Below are positions 47,607 through 55,744 of a DNA stretch of 64,000 nt, piece by piece. Within the stretch, counting starts at the first letter, position 1. Every line of letters starts with the position of its first letter. This stretch comes from Paraburkholderia phytofirmans PsJN. GTDB lineage: Bacteria; Pseudomonadota; Gammaproteobacteria; Burkholderiales; Burkholderiaceae. Location of the stretch: NCBI RefSeq assembly GCF_000020125.1, contig NC_010681.1, forward strand, positions 186,001 to 250,000. The letters run 5' to 3'. Under the pieces are notes generated by a model. The model was given only the letters and a program-made list of their open reading frames with translations, was not told the origin of the DNA and did no database searches. The position numbers and the translations under genes were made by a program.

Positions 47607-49835
47607 GTGAGGTTCTCTTTGGGCAGTGACTATCGTTTACACACATTGGGGTGGAAGGCATTCCAGGACCTGTGCCTCGCTGTTGCACAAGAATGCCTTC
47701 AACGGCCGGTTCAGCGATTTCTGCCATCTCATGACGGCGGACGGGACGGAGCCTTTGTGGGTACCATGCATAGCGGGAACAGTGCTGGGTCGTCCACAAT
47801 TCAATGCAAATTCACGTCGCTCCCAAACAGTAATCTGACCTTGTCACAGCTCTCAGACGAGTTAGGGAAAATTCCTGCTTTGGCAGCGCAGAACTTGGTT
47901 GAAGACTACGTGTTGATGACCAACCATCCGGTCTCCGGGGTGGCGAGTGCGCAAATCGAAAAGGCGTTCATCGAAGCGGGAGCGAAGCGATGCCGTATCT
48001 TGGGCGCTGATTGGGTGGTCAGCCAGATTGATGAGTCTGCTCGCTTGCGAATGCTTGTCCCTCGATTGTATGGAGTCGGCGACTTGAGCAATATTCTTGA
48101 TGAGCGCGCGTACGAGCAAGCAAAGATGATTCTGAGTTCGATGGGAGACGACATTCGCAAGCTTGTCGTCACAGATGCTCATCGGAAGAGTGTTCTCGCC
48201 ATAAACCAACATGGGCTTGTTTTATTGCTGGGGCAGCCAGCCGCAGGCAAGTCGACAATTGGCGCAAGTCTGGCAGTCGGTGCGGCCGATATTTGGGGAT
48301 GCCTTACGGTCAAGCCGACATCGCCGATGGAATTGCGCGAGAGAATCAACCCTCACGAAAAACAGTTCTTCTGGGTGGATGATGCTTGGGGTTCCACTCA
48401 ATATCAGAAGGCCGTAACTGATACATGGAACCAAGTGCTTCCGCACATCGCAGCTGCCATCAAGAACGGAAGCAAGTTTCTGTTCACGTCACGGACCTAT
48501 ATCTGGCAGGCTGCGCTCCGCGACCTCAAGACAGGTGCGCTTCCACTCCTAACAAAAAGCAACGTCACCATCCAGGTCGAGAAGCTGACATCAAACGAAA
48601 AAGCTCAGATACTGTACAACCATCTTAAGTTTGGGGACCAGCCACAATCCTTCAGAACTCAGGTTAAACCATATTTGCCGGACGTGGTTGCTAGCGACTT
48701 TTTTTTGCCGGAATCCGCAAGACGTCTCGGTAGCCAGCTTTTGACTTCGCATCTGGCAAAAACTAGAGCTGGGTTGGTGAACTTCTTTGTCAATCCCTCG
48801 GACTTCCTCCAAGAGACAATACGAACTCTTACGGCGGACAGCCAAGCCGCGCTCGCGCTTTTGTTCATCAGCGGCGGTCGGGTCGCATCACCTATCCTCG
48901 ATTGTCCTGAAGTAGCATTGGCGACGAAAGCGTTTGGTGTCACCTCCGCATCACTTAGAACAGCTGTTATAGACCTCGGTGAGACGCTCTCACTTCATGT
49001 ACAGGACCAAACTGGACCCTACTGGAAGTTCAAGCACCCGACCATATCGGAGGCATTTGCCCGATATGTCGCGGACAATCCAGAACTTGTAGAACTCTAC
49101 TTACGTGGAGCTGCGCCAAGTTTGCTAGTGAACGAAGTGGTGTGTCCGGGAATTCAACTGCAAGGTTCGTTTGTCGTTGTCCCGTCCACGTTTTACGGAC
49201 TTCTAGCCGAACGGATGACTGCATGTACTGCGTCGTCGCTGACAGCGTTTCTTTCAACGCGCGCGAACGCTGACTTTGCTGCCATTCTACTCAAGCTCCG
49301 TCCCGAACTTCTTGAGTGCGATATTTACTTTCACTGGCGCGTATCTGAGTACCCGTCAGCGGACTTCATGGCTCGAATGCAGAAATTCGGACTGCTTCCT
49401 GAGCAAAAGCGTAAGGAGGTCGCGCAAGCGTTCGCGGAAGCAATCCTTGAACGAGCCGATGCAAGCGTACTGGAGGACGATGAACTGATGACCGTGTTCA
49501 CGGAAGATGAGCGGGTTCAAATCTTCGATGCAATCGAGGACAAAATCCTGAACAACTTGGCTGCACACGTTGATAGAACACGTGAGCAATGGGAGCGCAG
49601 CACCGACCCTGATTCTCATTTCGAAGAGCTGTCGATGGACGTGCGCGACTTTGCGCGGCGTTTCGCGCCTAATCGCGAACTGGAAATAACATCACAGCTT
49701 AAAGGCCTCGTCCAGTCCGCAGTTTTTGATATGCAAGAAGACTATTCTGGTTCCGCGAGTTCAAATGCGCCTGTCGGAAGTGGGATGGCTTCTGACGGAC
49801 CGTCGGCCGCGATATTCAGGGATGTCGATGATTAG
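47607..49835 (+). CDS. Nuclease-like N-terminus fused to STAND-like NTPase, probable anti-phage protein
   Basis: 742 residues. Residues about 10-80 have the Mrr-like restriction-endonuclease layout: LGWKAFQDLCLAVAQECLQR, SHDGGRDGAFVG and STIQCKFTS (D...QxK). A P-loop NTPase follows (LVLLLGQPAAGKSTIGASLA, about 203-220; FFWVDDAWGS Walker B, about 255; KFLFTSRTYIW sensor). The remaining roughly 370 residues are helical, as in nSTAND3-type proteins. G+C is lower than in the flanking housekeeping-type genes. STAND NTPases with nuclease effectors serve in phage defence; the role here is inference. GTG 47607 fits the family-like N-terminus. Confidence 0.85.
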   Translation: MRFSLGSDYRLHTLGWKAFQDLCLAVAQECLQRPVQRFLPSHDGGRDGAFVGTMHSGNSAGSSTIQCKFTSLPNSNLTLSQLSDELGKIPALAAQNLVEDYVLMTNHPVSGVASAQIEKAFIEAGAKRCRILGADWVVSQIDESARLRMLVPRLYGVGDLSNILDERAYEQAKMILSSMGDDIRKLVVTDAHRKSVLAINQHGLVLLLGQPAAGKSTIGASLAVGAADIWGCLTVKPTSPMELRERINPHEKQFFWVDDAWGSTQYQKAVTDTWNQVLPHIAAAIKNGSKFLFTSRTYIWQAALRDLKTGALPLLTKSNVTIQVEKLTSNEKAQILYNHLKFGDQPQSFRTQVKPYLPDVVASDFFLPESARRLGSQLLTSHLAKTRAGLVNFFVNPSDFLQETIRTLTADSQAALALLFISGGRVASPILDCPEVALATKAFGVTSASLRTAVIDLGETLSLHVQDQTGPYWKFKHPTISEAFARYVADNPELVELYLRGAAPSLLVNEVVCPGIQLQGSFVVVPSTFYGLLAERMTACTASSLTAFLSTRANADFAAILLKLRPELLECDIYFHWRVSEYPSADFMARMQKFGLLPEQKRKEVAQAFAEAILERADASVLEDDELMTVFTEDERVQIFDAIEDKILNNLAAHVDRTREQWERSTDPDSHFEELSMDVRDFARRFAPNRELEITSQLKGLVQSAVFDMQEDYSGSASSNAPVGSGMASDGPSAAIFRDVDD

Positions 49836-50068
49836 GCCGTGAAGCGAGGCTCCAGCCAGTGCCCGTGCGGTAATCCAGCGATGACGTGTCGGCCGGAGCA
49901 TTGCAAAGCGCCGCTTCCCCTTCCTACGTTAGTACAAGCTCGGCAGCAACACCGTAGTAGTGCCGCCCGCGGGGGCCCCGCCGGCGTGGCTGTGGACTGG
50001 CAGCGTAATCGTGCGCCATCTGGGTCCCTGCAAGCAGCGCGTCGGCGACTCCCGAGATGTGTAGCGTT

Positions 50069-50233
50069 TCAGCGCCCAACGCCGGACGGATTTCCGGTCG
50101 TGCTCGGCCAGTCACCGCCGGGGGAGCCACTCCCAGACCTGCTGCCGCTCCTCGTAGATATGGCCCCACTGGACGAACCTTTTGAGGCGCCGTTCAAATT
50201 GCCGCGCGCATTACGTTGGTTGCCGCCTGTTCT
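50069..50233 (-). pseudogene. Headless copy of the Gly/Ser-rich small gene
   Basis: Minus-strand translation from about 50233 reads [20 protein letters not shown], then Ser/Gly-rich sequence and DWPSTTGNPSGVGR with a stop at 50069-50071. It aligns along its length with the intact gene at 24849-25049 without gaps, with clearly diverged bases. The first three or four codons and the ribosome site are absent, because the sequence switches at about 50233 into chemoreceptor coding DNA. Confidence 0.75.
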
Positions 50234-50773
50234 GACCGGGTTGTCCGGACGATGGACTCGATCGACGAATCGGCCACGAAAATGTCCGAGATCATCGGCG
50301 TCATCGAAGGGATCGCCTTTCTGACCAACATTCTTGCGCTGAACGCGGCAGTCGAGGCCGCGCGTGCTGGCGAACAGGGACGTGGTTTCGCCGTGGTGAC
50401 CGGAGAGGTACGCACGCTCGCGCAACGTTCGGCGACCTCGGCGAGAGAAATCCGGACGCTGATCGAGGATTCGGCGGGCAAGGTCGACGCCGGCACGAAG
50501 CTCGTGGGCGAGGCCGGCGAAACGATGCACCGGGTCGTCGACAGCATCCGGCGCGTCGCTGGCATCATGGCGGAGATGACGGCAGCAACGCAGGATCAGG
50601 CGCAGGGCATCGAGCAGGTCCATCATGCAATCGCGCAGATGGATCAGGTGACGCAGCAGAACGCGGAGCTCGTTGGACAGGCAGCAGGCGCGGCGGCTTC
50701 GCTGCACGAGTCGGCAGGAAGCCTGCGGCAGGCGGTGCAGGTGTTTGTGCTCGCTGGCGATTCCGGATCCTGA
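50231..50773 (+). pseudogene. Methyl-accepting chemotaxis protein, C-terminal fragment
   Basis: About 180 residues of the cytoplasmic signalling domain: [60 protein letters not shown], ending with a [20 protein letters not shown] region. The hairpin-tip CheA/CheW contact sequence ([15 protein letters not shown]) is intact, but no sensor, membrane segments or HAMP domain remain. The join to the Gly-rich gene copy at about 50233 shows this is a rearrangement fragment. It could still be expressed as a soluble piece only if a promoter lies upstream. Confidence 0.85.
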
Positions 50774-51118
50774 TCTGGCGCATCGACGGTTGAGGAACTC
50801 GCGGCGGCGCCAGGAAGTCGCACTCGCTGGCATTACGGTATTCCGGCCGCCGAGTGCCGGGGCAGGGAGATCTGCCCCCAGCCACCCCAACTGCCCAACT
50901 GCGTCCGCTGCGTTTTTCTTTATGGGCGGCGCAATCGGCTCCATGGCTGGAGCATGGTGCTTCGTTCGTGGGAATGGGAGCTGGCGTCCCGGACAGGTGC
51001 TGCACTGCCCGCCGCGTCGCTGGTTATGTATGTGGCGCAGCGGTGAGCGCTGGAATTCAAGGCCCGGTCAGGATGGAGCAGGTGCGACCCCGGGGCGTCG
51101 TCCGGAAAAGGCTGCGGC
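50774..51118. other. Intergenic region, no supported gene
   Basis: About 345 bp between the chemoreceptor fragment and the 3' end of the bacterioferritin gene. The open frames on both strands here are long because of high G+C but have no family-like sequence. No clear terminator was identified. Confidence 0.4.
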
Positions 51119-51598
51119 CTACGATGCGACCTCACCCGCTGCACTTTGCTGGTAGTTGTGGATCCCGACCTTGCGGATCAGGTCGATCTGGGTTTCAAGC
51201 CAGTCGATGTGCTCTTCCGTGCCATCAAGGATCTTCACGAAGATCTCACGCGAAACGAAGTCCCTTACCGACTCGCAGTACGCAATCGCTTCCTTGCACG
51301 TCGCCTGTGATATCTGCTCGAGCTTCAGGTCGGCCTGCAGGATTTCTTCCGTGGTCTCACCGATGAGCAGCTTGTGCAGATCCTGCAGGTTCGGCAGACC
51401 GTCGAGCATGAACACCCGCTGGATGAGCCAGTCCGCGTGGCGCATTTCCCCGATCGACTCGTCGTACTCGTGCTTGCCGAGGCTATTGAGGCCCCAGTGC
51501 CTGTACATGCGCGCGTGCAGGAAATACTGGTTGATGGCCGTCAGCTCATTCTTGAGCTGGGCATTCAGATATTCGATGACTTTCGGATCGCCTTTCAT
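51119..51598 (-). CDS. bfr: Bacterioferritin
   Basis: 159 residues starting MKGDPKVIEYLNAQLKNELT. Ferroxidase and haem-site residues are in place: NELTAINQYFLHARM (Glu18), IGEMRHADW (Glu51, Met52 haem ligand, His54), and DGTEEHIDWLETQIDLI (Glu127, His130). It assembles into a 24-mer that oxidises Fe(II) and stores the mineral. A Fur-like box lies about 70 bp upstream (51667-51685). Confidence 0.95.
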   Translation of the reverse strand: MKGDPKVIEYLNAQLKNELTAINQYFLHARMYRHWGLNSLGKHEYDESIGEMRHADWLIQRVFMLDGLPNLQDLHKLLIGETTEEILQADLKLEQISQATCKEAIAYCESVRDFVSREIFVKILDGTEEHIDWLETQIDLIRKVGIHNYQQSAAGEVAS

Positions 51599-51666
51599 CT
51601 TGATTCTCCGGGTTGGAGCGAACGATACGCAATGGAGAATAAAAAATCCAGTTTTCAGAAAATTTT

Positions 51667-51685
51667 GATAATGAAAATCCCTATC
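51667..51685 (-). promoter_or_regulatory. Fur-box-like sequence upstream of bfr
   Basis: GATAATGAAAATCCCTATC matches the 19-bp Fur consensus GATAATGATAATCATTATC at 15 or so positions, followed by ATTCTCAT, which extends the overlapping-hexamer pattern. It is in an A+T-rich spot about 70 bp before the bfr ATG. Direct Fur control of bfr (repression, or activation as seen in some bacteria) is inferred. Confidence 0.75.
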
Positions 51686-51939
51686 ATTCTCATGACATGA
51701 GTAAATCATCGCGTGCCGTCGCCAGCATGCCGCTCGCGTACAGCGTCGAGCGAGAAGGGTTAGCCGGCCAGGGACGGGAATGACTGCGGGGATAGTGGAC
51801 GCAGCAGTGTATGGCGCAGATCCTTGTGTGCGCGTCGGACTATGGTCCGATTAACTGATCGCACTGACAAGCGATGATAGTGGAGGTTTATTGCCTGCCT
51901 CCGGGCAGGGCAGATCGTCTTTCTGAAGAGGAGTGCAGC

Positions 51940-52389
51940 ATGATTTCGAGCCGGAACGAAGTGACCGAAATGATCGTTGCCGCGAAAGTGGCCAAAGGCA
52001 TCAAGTGGGCTGATGTGGCAGCCAGGGTGGGCCTCAGCAAGGAGTGGACGACCGCGGCCTGTCTCGGACAGATGACGCTGGACGAGAAACAGGCCAGCGT
52101 CATCGGGGAAATCTTTGAACTGCCGGACGACGCGCTCCGGTGGCTGCAGGCGGTGCCGTACAAGGGGTCGCTTCCGACAGCCGTCCCGACTGATCCGCTG
52201 ATCTATCGCTGGTACGAAATCGTCAACGTTTATGGTTCGACCATCAAGGAGCTCATCCACGAGGAATTCGGCGACGGCATCATGAGTGCGATCGACTTCT
52301 CGATGGACATCGAGCGGGAACAGGATCCGAAGGGCGATCGCGTGCGGGTTGTCCTCTCAGGAAAGTTCCTTCCCTACAAGACCTACTAG
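51940..52389 (+). CDS. cynS: Cyanase (cyanate hydratase)
   Basis: 149 residues. N-terminal helical domain (EMIVAAKVAKGIKWADVAAR, TTAACLGQMTLDEKQASVIG) and the catalytic C-terminal domain with Arg and Glu in YRWYEIVNVYG and Ser in SAIDFSMDI. It converts cyanate and bicarbonate to ammonia and CO2 as a decamer. ATG 51940 has GAAGAGGAG upstream. No cynT carbonic anhydrase or cyanate transporter gene is linked here. Its end overlaps the convergent next gene by 4 bp. Confidence 0.94.
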   Translation: MISSRNEVTEMIVAAKVAKGIKWADVAARVGLSKEWTTAACLGQMTLDEKQASVIGEIFELPDDALRWLQAVPYKGSLPTAVPTDPLIYRWYEIVNVYGSTIKELIHEEFGDGIMSAIDFSMDIEREQDPKGDRVRVVLSGKFLPYKTY

Positions 52390-52841
52390 GACTCTGTGCC
52401 GGGCGTGTCCGGTCTCTCCCGCTTGTTGCTTCCGATCAGTCGGTCCAGTCGTTCGCTTGCGCGCACGATCGCCTGCAGGCGTGTCTCACGCAGTTGCCGG
52501 TCGTGTTCGTTAACAATGCGGGACAACAGATCGATAAGCGCAGGCGGAAAGTTCCAGTCGCCGCGGTCCTCGCCGTTATCGAGTGCGGTGGAGAGCATCT
52601 GTTCCGCTTCGTCCAGCAGGCCGAGGTCGAGGAGGCCGTGGCCCTCCTCGGTCAGATAGCGGGTCAGCAGAATGGTCGTGAAAAGCCGACGTGCCAGACC
52701 GGCGTCTGCATAGCCAGCTCGCACGGCTTCGAGCGCCGTCCGATGCTGCAGGATCACCCTGTCGGCGTCGGCGCGTGGCATGGGCAGGAAAAGCGCCTTG
52801 GCACGGCGCGCCTGGGTGGCCCCAAATGGTTTGCGTGACAT
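52386..52841 (-). CDS. Hypothetical helical protein (Burkholderia family, often mislabelled Fis-type)
   Basis: 151 residues: SRKPFGATQARRAKALFLPM, RADADRVILQHRTALEAVRA, EGHGLLDLGLLDEAEQMLST, DRGDWNFPPALIDLLSRIVN. It is mostly helical and has no visible catalytic motif. I recognise it as a common hypothetical family of Burkholderia-type genomes but know no function. It converges on cynS with a four-base overlap. No strong ribosome site precedes the chosen ATG. Confidence 0.7.
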   Translation of the reverse strand: MSRKPFGATQARRAKALFLPMPRADADRVILQHRTALEAVRAGYADAGLARRLFTTILLTRYLTEEGHGLLDLGLLDEAEQMLSTALDNGEDRGDWNFPPALIDLLSRIVNEHDRQLRETRLQAIVRASERLDRLIGSNKRERPDTPGTES

Positions 52842-53033
52842 GATATTTATTGCTGCGTGAATCAGTAGCGTCTCTTTCGAGTTTGCCCGGGTCGTAGTTA
52901 TGATAAGCAGTAACGTCTGCCGGCGGGTGACGGATGAACGTCGGTATGACGTTTCGCATGCGATGTGGTTCATGGCACATACCGTTGACCTCGATACAAG
53001 GCTCAAAACGCTGTTTCTCCCCGGTAACGGATC

Positions 53034-53327
53034 ATGCGATCTTCCGATCAGACAGGTGTTCCACTTTTCGTGAGCGCGACCCACTTTTATCCGGGTGCGA
53101 TAGTGCGGGGCGAATTGCGGATTGACGTCGGGGAACAACCCGTGGTGATCGAGATGTCGGACGGTGCAGGAACCACGGGAGTAGCGAGTCAGAACATTCC
53201 GGGTGAGGCAATACTTGTTGTTGAAGCCTGGCGGACAATGAAGGGAACATCGATTCCCAGGAAAACCTGGCATATCCGGAAGCAGGCCGGTCCTGTAGAG
53301 GTATGGAAGGTCATGTCCCGCGCATAA
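53034..53327 (+). CDS. Hypothetical protein
   Basis: 97 residues: VPLFVSATHFYPGAIVRGEL, RIDVGEQPVVIEMSDGAGTT, GEAILVVEAWRTMKGTSIPR, ending in a basic stretch (KTWHIRKQAGPVEVWKVMSR). A mixed beta-strand pattern is likely. ATG 53034 is the first in frame. No family recognised. It is divergent from the 52386-52841 gene by about 190 bp. Confidence 0.55.
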   Translation: MRSSDQTGVPLFVSATHFYPGAIVRGELRIDVGEQPVVIEMSDGAGTTGVASQNIPGEAILVVEAWRTMKGTSIPRKTWHIRKQAGPVEVWKVMSRA

Positions 53328-53518
53328 GCCGGCTTGCCTACGTTGCGTGGCAGGGTGCTCGACCGATCTGCCTGGATTGATAGCCGTCCACTTCGGGCAA
53401 CCAGATGCCGCCTTCCAGCTTGTACCGTTGACGTACGTTCATTTCGCACTGCGGCGAAAGTACCCGTCCGGTCACCAGCGCGTTCGCCCATCCTGCTTCT
53501 GCTGGGCGGTAGTCTCAG

Positions 53519-53725
53519 TCAAGCCGGCGAGCGGCGGCGGCGTGCTCGCCGGCCAGGGCGCGATTTTGCGAATTGTCTGACGATGCTGGCCGCGTCATGC
53601 GCCAGTCGTGCGTCGAGACGGGCAGCCAGTGCGTCGAGAAAGAAGGGCAGATCGTTGGCGTCATGCTCCCGGATGAAATCGTTGGCGGTTTCCAGGACAT
53701 CAGGCTGGGCATGCCACGCGGACAT
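53519..53725 (-). CDS. Small hypothetical protein
   Basis: 68 residues: ETANDFIREHDANDLPFFLD, ALAARLDARLAHDAASIVRQ, Arg-rich end. The helical, amphipathic centre is protein-like and its composition fits the small hypotheticals of this region, but there is no recognisable family and the ribosome site is weak. It lies 49 bp downstream of the SDR gene stop in the same direction. Confidence 0.4.
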   Translation of the reverse strand: MSAWHAQPDVLETANDFIREHDANDLPFFLDALAARLDARLAHDAASIVRQFAKSRPGRRARRRRSPA

Positions 53726-53773
53726 CTTCCGGAGTTTGCTGGCAGTGTCGGCTTTCCGGAGTAATCGTAGCTT

Positions 53774-54649
53774 TCAGGCCGTAATATTTGCGCTGTCGCC
53801 GCCCGTCACCGCGACGCTTGTTCCTGACACGAGGGCGGCGGCGTCCGACGCGAGGAACACGACGGCGGGTGCGATACTCTCCGGCGGCAGCCAGGGCAGG
53901 CCAAGCGGCAGTTTGGCGGCAAATCCCTCTGCAGCCGCCGTTTCATCCTTGGCCGGGTCGTACGACGGCGCGTTGCCGCCCACCTGAATCATCTGCGCGT
54001 AACGATCTTCGTGCCGGGTGAGCGCCGTGTCGATCAGGCCGGGCACGAGCGCGTTAACCGTGATCCCGTGTTTGCCAAGCTCCAGTGCCGCGGACTTCAT
54101 CAGACCGAGAATGCCCCACTTCGAGGCCGAGTAGGCGGCGCCGTTCAACGTGCCGTGCTGTCCCTGCGTCGAGGACGTGACGATGATGCGGCCGCCACCA
54201 CGCTTGACCAGCAGCGGCGTAAAGGCACGGATCGCGTTGGCCGTGCCGTTGAGGTTGCAGTCGATCTGGTCGTACCAGTCGGCGTCGTCCATCTCCAGCA
54301 GTGGCTTGAACGCCTGGATGCCGGCATTTGCAAAGAGGATGTCGAGACCGCCCCAGGCGGCACGCACTTCCTCGGCCGCGCGCCGCAATGCGCCGATATC
54401 GCGCTGGTCGGCCACGATCGGGCGCCAGCGGCGGCCCACAGAAGTTACCATACGCCCCGTCTCGGCAAGGTCGGCGCGGGTCGCAGGCGCAAAGGTGTCG
54501 ATGGATGAAACCGCGGAGCAAATGTCGAGGCCGGCCACATCGGCCCCCGCCTCCGCCAGAGCGACTGCGGCGGCGCGACCTATGCCGCGTGCGGCACCCG
54601 TCACCACGGCGATCTTGCCCTTGAGGGCATCCGAAGAGAAAGTTGGCAT
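53774..54649 (-). CDS. Short-chain dehydrogenase/reductase with mycofactocin-type insertion pattern
   Basis: 291 residues. Cofactor motif VTGAARGIGRAAAVALAEAG, NAG motif (LFANAGIQAFKPLL), catalytic Ser (IIVTSSTQGQHGTLNG), Tyr-Lys (YSASKWGILGLMKSAA), and VPGLIDTALTRHEDRYAQM. An insertion of about 20 residues after the cofactor strand (AVSSIDTFAPATRADLAETG) recalls the mycofactocin-coupled carveol-dehydrogenase-type subgroup; I saw no mycofactocin genes. Substrate unknown. It lies next to a LysR gene, 86 bp away. Confidence 0.9.
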   Translation of the reverse strand: MPTFSSDALKGKIAVVTGAARGIGRAAAVALAEAGADVAGLDICSAVSSIDTFAPATRADLAETGRMVTSVGRRWRPIVADQRDIGALRRAAEEVRAAWGGLDILFANAGIQAFKPLLEMDDADWYDQIDCNLNGTANAIRAFTPLLVKRGGGRIIVTSSTQGQHGTLNGAAYSASKWGILGLMKSAALELGKHGITVNALVPGLIDTALTRHEDRYAQMIQVGGNAPSYDPAKDETAAAEGFAAKLPLGLPWLPPESIAPAVVFLASDAAALVSGTSVAVTGGDSANITA

Positions 54650-54735
54650 CACTCAGTCCTTGTCATGGTCTGGTTTGATGGGCCTGGCGCACTCAACATC
54701 ACCGTAGCCCGTCGCGGCGCGCCTGCCCGTGCACA

Positions 54736-55665
54736 TCACGGTTCCCAGTAACGCTCCCGGCTAAACATATCGGAATAAAAGTCGAGAAACGCCCGCACCT
54801 TGGAAGATACCGTTTTCTTGCGCGGATACACCCCCCATATCGCAGGCGGGCTACTCGTTGCCTGGCCCTGCCAGTCCGGCAGCAGCCGCACCAGCAGTCC
54901 GGTGCGCAGCGGTTCCCCGATCGCCCATAGCGGAAGCAACGCGGCGCCGCTGCCGGCGATCGCGAGGTCGAGGATCGCCTCGATGTTGTTCGCGCGCAGG
55001 CGACCGCGCAGTTTGACTTCGACGGCTTCTTCCTGCCCGTCGGCCCCGGATTGACGTGCGAGAAACCAGGAGTCGTCACCAGCGATCGCGAAGCGTATGG
55101 CCGGATGTGTGGAAAGCTCGGCCGGCGACGACGGCACGCCGTGAAGGCGCACGTGGTCAGGGCTCGCGCAGACCACGCTTGTATGGTTCGCCAGTCGGCG
55201 CGCCATGAGTTGCGAGTCGGGAAGCACGCCGACGCGGATCGCTACGTCGACCCCGGTCGCAACGAAATTCACGATCTCGTCGGTGATGACGACGTCCACG
55301 TCGATATGCGGATACCGCCTCATGAATTCCGGAATGTGGGCGACCACATGGCGTCGCCCAAACGCAGTGGGCATCGTCACGCGCAGCAGGCCCTGCGGGG
55401 ACGCATTGAGCGACGAGGTTGCCACGCACGCCTCGTCGAGCATCCGGATGGCGGCCGCGCCCTGTTCGCGGAACACGTGTCCGCCCTCAGTCAATGCGAG
55501 TCCGCGCGTGGAGCGGTTGAAGAGCGCGATACCGAGATCGCGCTCCAGTTCGGCAATATGTCGCGAGACCGTTGAGGTCTTGACCTGGAGCTGGTCTGCG
55601 GCCTTGTTGAAGCTTCCAAGATCCGCGGCATAGAGGAATGCGCGCAGGGCGGCGAAGTAATCCAT
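54736..55665 (-). CDS. LysR-family transcriptional regulator
   Basis: 309 residues from ATG 55665. N-terminal helix-turn-helix: MDYFAALRAFLYAADLGSFN, KAADQLQVKTSTVSRHIAEL; then the LysR substrate-binding domain (LRVTMPTAFGRRHVVAHIPE). It stands between the SDR gene and the dehydrogenase operon, both leftward, and may regulate either. The upstream part of the long frame is not LysR-like. A related but truncated LysR is at 60115-60435, at the other end of the dehydrogenase operon. Confidence 0.93.
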   Translation of the reverse strand: MDYFAALRAFLYAADLGSFNKAADQLQVKTSTVSRHIAELERDLGIALFNRSTRGLALTEGGHVFREQGAAAIRMLDEACVATSSLNASPQGLLRVTMPTAFGRRHVVAHIPEFMRRYPHIDVDVVITDEIVNFVATGVDVAIRVGVLPDSQLMARRLANHTSVVCASPDHVRLHGVPSSPAELSTHPAIRFAIAGDDSWFLARQSGADGQEEAVEVKLRGRLRANNIEAILDLAIAGSGAALLPLWAIGEPLRTGLLVRLLPDWQGQATSSPPAIWGVYPRKKTVSSKVRAFLDFYSDMFSRERYWEP

Positions 55666-55744
55666 AAGCGGGAGTTCGGCGTCAGCTATTCTGTGTCCTG
55701 CATCTGCCACCCCACCCGATCCGCCCATGCAAAGCGATTGAATG

